A stretch of DNA of 64,000 bases. Source: Pyropia yezoensis (Eukaryota > Rhodophyta > Bangiophyceae > Bangiales > Bangiaceae). Each line of letters begins with the position of its first letter. The stretch's first letter is position 1. Under the pieces are notes generated by a model. It did not search any database and was not told the origin of the DNA. It saw nothing but the letters and a program-made list of their open reading frames with translations. The stretch is from positions 2,421,447 to 2,485,446 of the forward strand of contig CM020620.1 of assembly GCA_009829735.1 (NCBI GenBank), in the 5' to 3' direction. Below are positions 27,108-38,700 of the stretch, one piece after another. The position numbers were made by a program, and so were the translations under genes.

Positions 27108-30100
27108 GGCAGGCGCTCTCCCCAAGTGTCTTCCCGAATCTCCAACGGCAGGGTACTTCTACCTGTTCTCCCCTTGCGTGCCGGGAGAAAGGACGGCAGT
27201 TACCTGCTCAACCGGTAGCCGCCTGGACACCCTGTTTGTTCAAGGGGACCTTGCTCGTCCTGCGCAAGGAAAACCTCAAGATTAATGCTCGTATGCGTGT
27301 GGGGGATAGCCTCCCCCAAGCTGTTACGCCGGTGGTTGACACGGGAGCCGGACCAAGCGTCATCACTGAGAACCTGTTACCTCCGGGCTGGCGTCGACAT
27401 GCCTGGAGAGCGCCTACCAAGACCCGGATTGTAGACGCATCAGGTCAAACCCTACGACCGCTTGGCCGTCTTCCCGTCGCCATCTATGTCAACAATGAAC
27501 CAATGCTTTTTCCCTTTCTAGTAGTCAAGACCTTATCAGTCCCCCTCATCCTAGGCTGGGACTTCCAGAAGCAGCATGTCAAGAGCATCCTACCCGGAGA
27601 AGGAAAGGTGCAGTTCAACCATGGGTTTGTGTCACCAGTGCTGGAGCACCTGGACACCAAGGTTCGTGTGGCCAAGAACCAGAAGGAACGCATCCCACCC
27701 TCTACCTTGACCCTCATCAAACCGGTGCTCCTACCTCCTCGCTCGGAGACCAAGGTTCAAGTCACGACCCGGACTGCAGGTCAATGCCTGATCTACGGAC
27801 GCAAGGAATTTCTGGCGAAACACCGATTATACCTAGCCCACGGACACCACAAGAAGGTGGAGAGGCACACCCCGTTCTCGGTGCTGATCGTCAACGTGAG
27901 CCGGAAGCCAATAACCCTCGCCAAGGGCACTCGAGTTGGTACAGCAGAGCCTTACCGGGGGTCCGCCCGCGCTATGAGCAAGGAAGACCTCTTCAACCTG
28001 CAACAAGAGCTGGCATCCAACTTGACGGCCTTAGACGTATCTCCGGAACAAGAGCAGGCTGGCCGTACTACTCCGAAGCCCGAACAAGCACCACCCGGGA
28101 TGCCGAAGGTCAACCAAGAAAACGTCCCTCTCGACTTGAAGGAGGCACTGGAGAAGCTTCTCCAGGAATATCGGCACCTGTGGTCCGGAGAGCTGGGCAA
28201 GATGGACGCCACCCTACACCGGATTCAACTCAAGCCAGATGCCAAACCAGTGCACATGCACCCATACCGGGCTGGACCTCATCGCCGGGATGAGATTGAG
28301 AAGCAGGTTAACAAGATGCTCAAGATGGATGTTATCGAGCCGTCTGATGGCGAGTGGGCTTTCCCGGTGGTAGTCGTCCCGAAACCTGGCGGTCACTTCC
28401 GTTTCTGCGTTGACTACAGACGCCTGAACGAGATGACAGTCAAGGATGTATACCCGATACCCCGGATGGATGATTGCCTCGACTTTCTTGGTGATGCCAC
28501 CCTCTTCTCGACGCTGGATTGTAATGCCGGTTACTAGCAGATCCCTCTGGCTGATGAGGACAAGGACAAGACTACCTTCACATGCCACATGGGACTATTC
28601 CGGTGCAAGCGTCTCCCTTTTGGTCCCACTAATGCTCCGGCAACCTTCCAGAGAGCCATCGACATCATCCTGTCGGGGCTAAGGTGGAGAACATGTTTGG
28701 TCTACCTGGACGACATCATTGTTTTCTCCAAGACCCCAGCGGAACACCTGGAGCACCTTCGAGAGGTCCTGGCCCTCCTGTCCAAGGCTGGAGTTACCCT
28801 CAAGGCCGAGAAGTGCCACCTGTTTGAGACTGAGGTGGAGTACCTGGGGCACGTGCTGAGTCCGGGGGAGCTCCGAGTCAATGAGAAGAACATCAAGGCC
28901 CTCCGGCATGCACGGCAACCTAAAACCCAGACGGAACTCAAGAGCTTCCTGGGTATGTGCAACGTCTACCGCCGGTTCGTACGAGACTACGCTCTGATTG
29001 CCCGGCCCTTGACCAAGCTTACTAGCAAGAAGCTTCCAGCACAACTCCCGGTGTTCGACGAGAAGCAGACAGCAGCCTTCGAAGAGCTCAAGAAGCGCCT
29101 GACCACCACTCCAGTACTGGCGTTACCCAAGCGGGAGGGTCAGTTTGTTCTGGAGACTGATGCCTGTGGCGTCCAGGTGGGGTGCTCACTACTCCAGCAG
29201 CAACCTGATGGGCACTTCCTCCCGATAGGCTACTACAGTCGCGTCTTGACTCCAGCCGAGAAGAACTATTCGACGACCGAGCGCGAGTGCTTGGCGGTCG
29301 TCTGGGCTTGCTTCCTGTTACGTCCATATCTTGAAGGACAAGAGTTCCTCATCCGGACGGACCACGCCAGTCTAAGGTGGCTGCTATGCATGGACAGCAG
29401 TCAAGGAAGGGTCGCCCGGTGGCGCCTACGCCTTTCGGAGTTCAAGTACAAGGTGTGCACCAGAGCAGGGAGGGAGCACCACTGCGCCGACACCATGTCC
29501 CGGCTGGAGACTCCTGCAGCCGATACCGGTCCTATCCCGGAGGATATACCTTGCTTCATCCTCCCGAATGTCGGACGTGGCTGGCACGCTCCCCTGTACG
29601 AGACACCTGACGCTCATCAACCGGTAACCATTCACCGGATGCTGGAGGCACAATTGACGGACCCTCAATGCTTGGAGCTTCGCCACCAAATGGACCTGAA
29701 CCGGAACAGTTGCTTCTCCGAGTCTACAGACGGACTCCTGGTACGGGTGTCACCCTTCGATGGGGCAACTCAAGTCTACGTACCCCGGAGCCTACGGACT
29801 GACATCCTACGCCTGGAGCACTCGTCTCCCCAGGCCGGGCATCCTGGTATCAATCGGATGTATGCTTCCATGAGACGACATTATTACTGGGAAACCATGG
29901 CCAGTGACGTCCATAAGTGCCTGGAGGCTTGTATTTCTTGTGCAAGGAACCGGTTGTCCCAGAGAAAGAAGACTTCTAAGCTACGCCTATTCCCTGCGGC
30001 GGAGCCCTTTGCAAGCTTAAGCATGGACATCCTGGGGCCCCTACCTGAGACCTCCAGTGGCAACATATACCTGCTCATCATTTGTGACCGGTTCTCCAAG

Positions 30101-31195
30101 TTCACTCGAGCAATCCCGTTGAGAACCATCACGGCTCTGGATGTCACGTCGGCCTTCTGCGAGTACTGGATAGCTGCCTACGGCCCTCCAGACTCCGTCT
30201 TAACCGACAACGGTCCCCAGTTTGCATCCCTGTTCTTCCAAGGAGTCTGTGACCTGATGGGCATCAAGAACTTGTACACCACGACGTACGACCCTCAAAC
30301 GAACGGCCAGGTGGAACGATTCAACCGGACCCTAGTGGACATGCTACGGCACTACGTGGAGGAGCACCAAGAAGACTGGGACGAGCTCCTGGCTGTCCTC
30401 ACTCTAGCCTACAACTCCCGAGTTCACCGGACAACGGGAGTCGCTCCACTCGACTTTGTCACCCCAAGGCGGCTGACCAACTTCTCCCTGGAAAGAATAC
30501 CGGATGGTCTCCAGCCTGCACTGAAGTCAGGTCCCAAGGCAAAGGATGAGTTCCTGGAACAACTAAAGCTCCTGCTCCCAAGAGTCAAGGAGTCAATCTC
30601 AAAGACCCAGGAGCGATACAAGCGGGACTATGACAAGGGTGTCCGGGAAAAGAACAAGGAACTGGGTGGTGGCGACTGGGTTTTTGTGGACAACCATAGC
30701 AAGACCCGGGGGAAGCTGGACTCTAGGACGGATGGACCTTATGAGATTCTCAATACGGATGGCTGGACCTTCCTTCTAGACGTGGATGGTTCCCCGTACC
30801 GGGTGAGCAGCGACCATGTCACCCGAGCTCCACCGCCAAGCCAACGGGACTTGACCCGGCGTAAGCGGACTGCGATACCCTGGCTATCCCAAGAAGAAGG
30901 TCGGGAATTTGTCTACGTCAAGTTTGTCGACCATGCCTGGAGAGATGGACGCCTGTACCTGCGAGTACGCTGGTTCGGTTTCAACCCGGCAGATGATACA
31001 TGGGAACCCTCAAATCGGCTACCCATCGCGGACGTCTGTGCCTACACGCGACGGAACGGGATTGAGGGCACTCCCGTGGCCAGAGCCGGCAAGATTCTGG
31101 AGTCGGACACGGAGGAGGACCAAGAGGACGGGGTCACCCAAGACCCTCGGGACGAGACGAGCTCACCCGCAACGGATGCGGAACAAGAGGATTGA
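27095..31195 (+). pseudogene. pol: B pol: protease, RT, RNase H, integrase, chromodomain; one nonsense codon
   Basis: The frame is read in -1 from gag. Protease has VVDTGAGPS (Asp codon at 27338). RT has FCVDYRRLN, a TAG at 28535-28537 inside the NAGY-x-QIP motif where the other families have Trp, then LPFG and YLDD at 28703-28714. RNase H (NYSTTERECLAVVWA) follows. Integrase has its HHCC region, SMDILGP, LTDNGPQF and GQVERFN. The C-terminal chromodomain (VRWFGFNPADDTWEP) lies near 30900-31060, with an acidic tail. That single TAG is the only lesion seen; all catalytic residues are present. Confidence 0.94.
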
Positions 31196-31340
31196 GAAGA
31201 AGGGAACGGGTATATCAAGGAGAACACGCAATGCAAGCATGGAACAATCAAGGAAAACAAGCACCCGCTCGAGCAACCCTTCTCTCCGCCTCTTCCCTCC
31301 TCGCTTCTCCCAAGACCCTCACCCTCCTTGCCTCCAACTA
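31196..31340. other. Convergent junction of B pol and antisense ORF
   Basis: This is 145 bp between opposing stop codons, purine-rich on the left and pyrimidine-rich on the right. No palindromic array like that of family A was seen. Confidence 0.4.
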
Positions 31341-33458
31341 CTACTCCCGGCGCGGACGCTGAGCCGCGGGAGTGTCCTCCGGCGTTGCCTCCGCGGTACG
31401 ACGGGAACCGGAGGAAGACGGGATGACGTAGTGCGGTGGACGCGGCGCATCCCGGTATGACGCCATCGGAGTAGTACCAGTAGTTGCCGGTGGCTCCCGC
31501 TCATCCAGATATGTCCGTCGGCGCCGCTGGAAGCCCGTGAAGGTCTCTGACCACTGCTGGGCCAGGCCATGCCGCGTCAAAGTCGCCAGAAGTTCGCCAA
31601 CCACCGGGTTGTTCGACATCTGGCCGCTGTCCGCGCAAGCAAACACCCGGTCGACCACGTCGTTCAAGACGCTGGCGTAAGTACCCAGCACCAGAGAGGA
31701 CCCGACGCCTTCAACCTGCACCGGAAGACGACCCAGCTGGTCTTCAATCATGCCGACGTCGTACTGGTCGCATGTTGGACCACCTTGGTTCAGGTACCAG
31801 TCAGGCACCCGGAAGCGGGTAAGGCGCAGAGTTGGCGCCGGAATCTCGAACCGGCCTGAGGATGACACTACCGGACGGTCCACAACGGCCCCCGAGACCG
31901 GAGTGCCCAACTCCAGCGGAGGCACAGCGCCGCCGGTGTTGGAAGAAGGCGTCCGGGGTAGAGCGACCGGAGTAGTCGGCGACCGCACGGCCACTCCCAG
32001 ACTCGCCGCAGACAAGCGCGGTGCCGGAGGAGCTTGAAGTACTGGCACAGCCGGAACAGGGCGCGGACGTGCCGGTGACGGTTCAGGCGAGGCGACCGGG
32101 GCGACAGGGGCAACCGGAGGAAGCGGAGCCGCCGCAGACGCCCGACCGACCGCCGCGGCCCATCCCGACTCCTGCACCGGCGGCCCAACTGGCAGAAGAT
32201 CAAGGGCGGCCGGAGCAGGAAAGCTACCTAGCTGCGGCCACGCCGGAAGCGGCGTCGCCAGCTGCACCTTGGCCGGAGAAGACTGGTAGACCACCTGCGC
32301 CCAACCGAAGCCATCCCGACGCGGGCGGTTCTGGTCGGCAATCGCGTTCAAGAAGTTCCGGTCATGCACCGGTACCAGACGCCGGAAGTCGATCATCGCC
32401 TGGAAGAGCTCCTTGTACTCCTCGTCCTGGCTGCACAGGAAGTCGACGGTCAACTTGTCGACAATCCAGACCATCAGGAGGTCAGGGAGAAACCAAAGCC
32501 GGTTGGACACCAAGACCTCATGAAGCCAGTGGTTGGCCGCCAAGACTGTCATCTCGGACGTGTACATCATGTACGGGATTGAGTGGAAGAAGCCCTTGAT
32601 CGACGCCTGAGTCAAGGCGTCCAAGAAGTACCAGGTGCAAGGGATGCTGGAAGGAGCAAACCCGACCGGGATCTCGACTTCCTGCTGCTGCGGGATGACC
32701 TTGGGGTAGTATGCCGCCCGGTTAGCCTTGTCCAGCTTCCAGAACTCCTGGTAGTTGCAGCTTACAAGGAAGTCACGCTGACGCCCGCGTCGCTCACCCT
32801 GCTCCCGTGCCGGCGACAACTTGGAGTATTTCCGGGTCAAGAAAGGCGGCTCCAGAGCGACCATGCTCGGACGGGGGTCGCAGTTCAAGCTTCCCGACCC
32901 CTTGAGCGCCTCGTCCCAGACCTTGAGCGCCCGGTGGACGTACCCTTCCTCCTCCGGCCACCGGAGAACGGACGCGGACACGCGACGCTCGGTCAAGGGT
33001 AGATCCAGTACCAGCGCGAAGGGGAGATCCTCCAGACGAGCAACCCAAGAGGAACCCGAGAAGCTCTGGGAGCGGTCTTGTGCCAGGCGCATCTGGTCCG
33101 CCGTATGAAGACGTGCCTTGTCCATCTCGGTCAAGACCCCGCGCTGGAGTTCCTTGCGCCAGAGGTCCATGCAATCCTGCTGGCACTGGGCCGCGCCGGC
33201 GTTGCCGACCACCGTGGAGTAACGCCGGGCCGCCAGAGGGTCCTGCCCAAGAAGCATCTCCGGGAGACCCACCGGGGGGGTCTCGACCGGGTGCATCGCG
33301 GAAGCCGGGGGAACTCGATCCGTCCCCGCCGTGGCGACCGGCGCCGGCACCGACATCCGAGGAACCGGAGGCAGGAGAGGGGCACGACGACCCGAGTTCT
33401 CCTCCGCAACACTCGCCGCCGGAACCACGGGCCCAGCTTGGATCTCGGAACTGGACAT
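31341..33458 (-). CDS. Antisense ORF of B (aORF-B), unknown function
   Basis: This intact frame of 705 residues is opposite to pol, between pol and the 3' LTR. I chose ATG 33458, the first ATG of the frame inside the internal region; the frame stays open into the LTR. After a Pro/Ser-rich start there is a mixed globular region with FLVSCNYQEFW, AAYYPKVIP and VEIPVGF segments that parallel aORF-D. A helical block follows (LAANHWLHEV, LWFLP, FQAMIDFRRLV, about residues 300-365). Next is an Ala/Pro/Val-rich linker and a second helical stretch ending RRRRTYLDERE. No known domain was recognised. The matching position, orientation and central motifs make homology with aORF-D and aORF-A likely. Confidence 0.75.
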   Translation of the reverse strand: MSSSEIQAGPVVPAASVAEENSGRRAPLLPPVPRMSVPAPVATAGTDRVPPASAMHPVETPPVGLPEMLLGQDPLAARRYSTVVGNAGAAQCQQDCMDLWRKELQRGVLTEMDKARLHTADQMRLAQDRSQSFSGSSWVARLEDLPFALVLDLPLTERRVSASVLRWPEEEGYVHRALKVWDEALKGSGSLNCDPRPSMVALEPPFLTRKYSKLSPAREQGERRGRQRDFLVSCNYQEFWKLDKANRAAYYPKVIPQQQEVEIPVGFAPSSIPCTWYFLDALTQASIKGFFHSIPYMMYTSEMTVLAANHWLHEVLVSNRLWFLPDLLMVWIVDKLTVDFLCSQDEEYKELFQAMIDFRRLVPVHDRNFLNAIADQNRPRRDGFGWAQVVYQSSPAKVQLATPLPAWPQLGSFPAPAALDLLPVGPPVQESGWAAAVGRASAAAPLPPVAPVAPVASPEPSPARPRPVPAVPVLQAPPAPRLSAASLGVAVRSPTTPVALPRTPSSNTGGAVPPLELGTPVSGAVVDRPVVSSSGRFEIPAPTLRLTRFRVPDWYLNQGGPTCDQYDVGMIEDQLGRLPVQVEGVGSSLVLGTYASVLNDVVDRVFACADSGQMSNNPVVGELLATLTRHGLAQQWSETFTGFQRRRRTYLDEREPPATTGTTPMASYRDAPRPPHYVIPSSSGSRRTAEATPEDTPAAQRPRRE

Positions 33459-33630
33459 ACCGTCCGGACTCCGGGGAACGAGAGGGCCAAGGTGAAGGAG
33501 CGGAGGGGGGGGGGCAGAATCGGGGCAGGTGATCGTGACCGGGGTGAAGACGCTCGACCTCGGCACCGGTGTGGACGTGCTCGAGGCTATGCACGGTGGC
33601 ACCTGGTTCGGCCCGAGGACGTGCCGGACT
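33459..33630 (-). promoter_or_regulatory. Leader of the B antisense ORF
   Basis: This short region lies between the aORF start and the polypurine tract. Nothing specific was recognised. It is too short for an extended promoter, so the antisense transcript may start in the LTR. Confidence 0.25.
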
Positions 33631-33643
33631 AGGGAGGGAGCTA
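33631..33643 (+). other. B polypurine tract
   Basis: AGGGAGGGAGCTA immediately precedes the 3' LTR. Confidence 0.82.
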
Positions 33644-34215
33644 TGTAGCATCCCTGGCCCCGACTTGGCGCCGACCCGGGACTGCAACCAGAGGGCACCA
33701 GGTGCCAGAACACGCCCGCCGTGTGGCGATGGTTGGCGGCCGTGGCCCGTGCCCGGCACTGGGATGCGGTGGACTACGCTATCCACACGCGAGAGAGGGA
33801 TTTCTGATGTGTTTTTGCATATTTGTGAGGGACTTGATTTGAGAGAATTTGAGTGCGAGATTAGTGAGTGGGAATAGAATTAGTAGTGATAGTGGCCCCC
33901 GACCTGACGAGGTTAGACTCGGGTCGGGGCCACTCGGGGTTATGGGGGGGCTACCGGGCCAACGTGCCGGGGTTCCCCCAGATGCACGTTAAGAGGGACA
34001 GCGAGGCGCCCTCGGCCCGCGCCCTCAGGGAAAAAGACAACTGCGCGTTTGCTTTCCTCTTCCCCGTGTGCACTACCGTGCGTATCTGTTTGCCCTGCAA
34101 GCAGGCACGTGAGGCAACAGGCATACCATTCTCGTAGTTCCCCTTTCTGCGTTACCTGTCCCTTTCCCCCGAGGGCTATTGACACGTGTCTGAGAGGATC
34201 GAGTTTTATACCACA
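33644..34215 (+). repeat. B 3' LTR (572 bp)
   Basis: It is the direct repeat partner of 24566-25137 with two differences, and is followed by the GACAG duplication at 34216-34220. Confidence 0.97.
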
Positions 34216-34220
34216 GACAG

Positions 34221-35776
34221 CGCTCCCGGGTGGGATCCGGGCTACAACGGGTCAGGATTTACGTGGGAACACGGGTTCCGAGTCAGGGACCTGAGTTCCA
34301 CCTTCGGCTACTGTTGCTGGATCCCCGGACATTGTGTCCACACTGGAAACGTTTCGAGATGAGATTATGGCTACTGGTTCCCAGGCCCTGAGCCAGAGTC
34401 CTGCTGGCCAGTGTGGGTCCCGTGATACCAGTCGTTCCGATCGTTCTCGTTCCCGCCAGCGCCGGCGTCGTCATCATTCGAGTGGCTCCTCTTCCTCTTC
34501 TTCCTCTGATACCACATGTTCATCCGTCTTTGACGAGGAGGACCTGAAACCCATTCGGAACCCACGAACCGAGCCCCAGGTAATCAAGTGTTCCGATGAT
34601 CGTTTTGCTCGGGTCTTGGACTATCGTACGTACCGCCTACGGAACAAGAAATGGACCTATGGAACGCGAGAAGCACGCAAGATGGGACGGGTTGCTCGTA
34701 ACATGAAACACTCTTTTGCTGGGTACCCTAATTTCTCTGGGAAGGAGGCCCTCAAGGTGTTCACGTGGCTCCGCAAACTGGTTAAGGCATGTAACGATAA
34801 TGGGGTTTCTGAGGGCATGGCCCTGTACGCGATCCCTCATTTCCTGTCTGGGGACGCGGAACTGCGGTACACTCGGGCCCTTCCGGACTCCTCAAGCGCG
34901 TCAGGTGGCATTTCGATCACGAGTTACCCCGAGGCTGTTAACTGGTTCCTTGAAACATACGCTGAACCCCATGCGTTGGCACTGGCACAGGACAACTTCA
35001 GTCGGGCCGCTAAGGAACCAGATGAGGGGATCGAGGCCTTTGCGGTAGGCTAGCGGGGTCTGACGGAACTATGCGGAAACATCCACACCGAAGGTACTAT
35101 GAAACAGCAGCTTATTCAAGGGCTCCCTGAGTACCTACGTACGGACGCATTTGTTTACAATATCCCTGACCGTACGTACCAGCAGCTGGTAGCGTTTACT
35201 GCGGGCAAGAACAAGGCGGCTACCGAGGTTATCAAGATGGCCCGAGGGTCCTCTGTGACCAAGGCTGGCCCCTCTGGAACCGTCCGCAGACCCACTGAAC
35301 CGAGGCCCAATCGTTCGTTGGACTCGTCCCCGTTGATGGCTGTTTATCCTATGGGCCCCTCTACGATCCTTAAGGGCCCCCTCGAGGTGGAAACTGAGAA
35401 AAACGGGTCGGGTCAAGTGTTTGGGTTCAAGGGACCCACGCACCAGTTCGTGGGAGTACGTACCATGGAGAGTCGACGCCCATACCGTTGTTACCTTTGT
35501 TGGGAACCGGGTCACATGGCCCGTCAATGTTCCATGTTGTCTGAGGTCCAACGGGAAGCGGTTCTCCAGGCCCGGGACTCGTTCCTTGCGGCCACTCGTG
35601 GACGGAGTCAGAGTACCGATGTAAAGCCGAACGCGGACCGCCAGTTTCATCGTCAGATCCGGGTTGCTATGGTTCAGGCCCTTTGTAAAGGGATAAACCT
35701 CTCGGATGACGAGACGGACCAAGCGTACCAAGTGAACGACGGTCCCCAGGAGCCGGGACTCTCGGGAAAAGAGTAA
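34221..35776 (+). pseudogene. gag: C gag, capsid and zinc-knuckle part
   Basis: The same frame as the N-terminal part resumes here. It has stops at 34292-34294 (TGA) and 35051-35053 (TAG). An Arg/Ser-rich segment (RSRSRQRRRRHHSSGSSS) precedes capsid motifs that align with B gag (YPNFSGKEALKVFTWLRKLVKACNDNGVSEGMALY). The zinc knuckle is CYLCWEPGHMARQC near 35490-35531. The end is LSGKE-stop after the heptamer GGGAAAA. No functional Gag is expected without suppression of both stops. Confidence 0.88.
35764..35770 (+). other. Putative -1 frameshift heptamer GGGAAAA (C)
   Basis: It reads TCG GGA AAA GAG TAA in gag. The -1 frame is open without a stop from here to the protease region, although the rest of this element is damaged. 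Confidence 0.72.
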
Positions 35777-38700
35777 CGGGGGGCGGATCGAAACGGTCCC
35801 CTCCCCATCGTCGGGATAGTACATGCTCGTTTGCAACTGCGTTGGGGTTCTCCAAGATTTTTATGGGCCCCGTTATACCTGTACGGTCTGAGTCTCCTAT
35901 TACTTTGAAAACCCCTTGTTCCTGTTTGCCCTCTCTGGCACGACGATCCAAGTCTGGGCTCCGACGTCGGATGGGGATGAAGAAACCCTATGGGTTCAAG
36001 GGTACCTTGCTTGTACTGCGTAAGAGAAACTTTGCGTTGAATGCTTTGGTTCGATTGGACAGGGAGGAACCGAAGGACACTACGGCAATCCTGGACACTG
36101 GTGCTGGGCCAAGCGTGGTACGCGAGGACATCCTCCCTGACGGGTGGCGACGACTGGCGTCAAGGGCCCCCAAGTCGACGCATGTGTGTGACGCCTCGCG
36201 TCAGTTGTTACGGGCCCGTGGGATCGTGAAACTATCGGTTATTGTGAACGGGAAGCCGATGGAGTTCGAGTTCCTCGTGGTCAGGGCCCTCTCGGTACCG
36301 TTGATCCTCGAGATGGACATTCAGAAGGAACACGTTAAGACGATCTACCCTGGAACAGAGTCTGTGCTTTGGAACCTGGGTTTCCTGACCTACGCCAAGA
36401 GAACGTGGGACGGAAAGACCCAGAACGCTTTTCCTGTGAAGGGTAACCCCGTACGCCAACATCCTTCTGCCCTGTACCTCTCCAAGGGTGTAACTTTGGC
36501 ACCCCGATCCCTCTAGGCGGTCTACGTCAAGTGCGGAACGAATGGACGTTGTTTACTTTATGAACGACCGCACAAGATGGCTAAGAAAGGGCTCCGTCTG
36601 CATAACGCCCTGGCTAACGTACGGACCCGGCGGGACTTCCGAATCCACATCATGAACATCTCGAACCGGGCGGTCAACTTGCCCAAGAACTTCGCCGTTG
36701 GCCTCGCTATCCCGTACGACGGACCCGTGCTCGAGGTCCCCACTGGCTAATTGCCGGCCCCGTGTGAGGGGGCCGACCCTATTGTTTGGCTGGGAACCGA
36801 GCAAGGGAGCACGTCGGGTCAAGCGTCGTCACCGGGGGGCGAAACCCCGGAAAGATCCGATAGAACCACGGTACCCGAGCCGGATACAAACGGGAAGACG
36901 ACTGACGGAACCCCTGTCAAGATGCCTATGGTGGCGTACGAGCTGATCCCGCCTGAACTGCACCAGGCTGTACGTGAACTTTTGGAACGCTACAAGGGTC
37001 TGTGGGACGGACAACTGGGACGTATTGACGTAACACCCCACCGGATCACTTTGAAGGACGGGGCCAAGCCTATTCGTTCCCAACCTTACCGTACCTGGCT
37101 CCATCATCGGGACCTGATCAAGGAACAAGTGGAAAAGCAGACCAAGCTCGGGGTCATTGAACCGTCTCAGGCTGAGTGGTCGTTCCCGGTCGTCTTGGTC
37201 CCCAAGCCCGATGGTACCCCGCGGTTCTGTGTTGACTACCGCAGACTGAACGATGTGATGGTTAAGGACACGTACCCGTTACCGAGGATGGACGACTGTA
37301 TCGACCTTCTGGGAGAAGCAACCGTGTTTTCGATGTTGGACGCGAACTGTGGTTACTGGCAGATCCCTGTTGCTGCCGAGGACCAGGATAAGACGACGTT
37401 CACGTGTCACGAAGGAACCTTCCGGTACATCAGGCTCCCCTTTGGTCTCACGAACGCTCCGGCTACGTTTCAACGGGCCATTGACATGATCCTGTCCGGG
37501 GTTAAGTGGAAGACGTGCCTCGTGTACCTGCACGACATTATTGTCTTCTCTAAGAACCCTATAGAACACGTGGAACACCTGGAAGAGATCTTTGGGCTAC
37601 TCGCTGAGGCCGGTGTTTCCCTTCAGGCCAGCGAGTGCTTTTTGTTTCATGACGAGCTTGAGTACCTTGGCCATATCGTCGGCAAGGGCCAGCTCCGCGT
37701 GAACGAGAAGAACCTAGTCGGGCTACGGGAAGCCAAGACACCAAGAACCAAGAAGGACCTACGCAGTTTCCTGGGAATGTGTAACGTTTACCGTCGCTTT
37801 GTTAAGGACTATGCTCAGGTGGCCCGCCCTCTGTTGGCTATGACGAGTACAAAGGTACCCGACCCTCTGCCTACTTTTACTCCGGCTCAGACGGACGCGT
37901 TCGAGGAACTCAAGCACCGTCTGACCCACACGCCGATCCTGGCGCTTCCGCGACGCTCGGGCCAGTTCATTGTGAATACCGATGCGAGCGCTGCCCAGAT
38001 TGGGTGTGTTTTGCTACAGGAACAAGAGGACGGGGCCTACAAGCCCGTGGGTTACTGGAGCAGGGTCTTGACACAAGCGGAACGGAACTATAGTACCACA
38101 GAACGCGAGTGCCTTGCCATTGTCTGGGTTCTCTTTTTGTTACGACCGTACCTAGAGGGGACACGCTTCGTTGTACGCACGGACCACACCGCTTTAAAGT
38201 GGATGTTACACATGGACGGAGCCCATGGACGTTTGGCTCGTTGGCGACTCCGGTTAGCCGAGTACAATTATACCGTTGAGTCCCGTCCTGGTCAACACCA
38301 CCATGCTGCAGACTTTATGTCAAGGCTAGAAAGTACCGGACACGACCGAGGACCTATACCTGAGGAGATACCTTCCCTGTTAACTATGGCCAATTTTTTT
38401 ACCGGATGGGTCCGCCCGAACTTCGAGACACAAAAGAGGTACCCACCGTTGTCGCTTGACAGGATCCTCAAGGCTCAGGGAAATGACAAGCGTTGAAAGG
38501 AACTTCAGGAAGAGATGAACCGGAACGCTAACTCGCGGTACGGGAAAACACCCGAAGGGTTACTTGTACGACTGGCTCCTCTGGACCGAGCCGTTCAGAT
38601 TGTGGTCCCCAAGGAACTACAGCATGAGGTACTGACTTTGGAACTTGAACCAGGCCACGCTGGACACCCAGGGATCAATAAGATGTATACCTCTATGAGA

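Larger units (their letters stand above)
24566..34215 (+). mobile_element. Chromovirus B, complete element nested in C
   Basis: This 9.65-kb element has 572-bp LTRs (24566-25137, 33644-34215) that differ at two positions by eye (near 24893-24896 and 33971-33974). It contains a primer site, intact gag, pol in the -1 frame with one nonsense codon, an intact antisense ORF and a polypurine tract. GACAG duplications flank it. It is the youngest layer at this locus. Confidence 0.97.

Noticed and set aside
28535-28537. TAG as a reassigned sense codon
   Set aside because: The residues replaced differ (Trp, Glu, Leu), B gag itself ends in TAG, and most genes here use TAA or TGA as well. Mutation explains this better.
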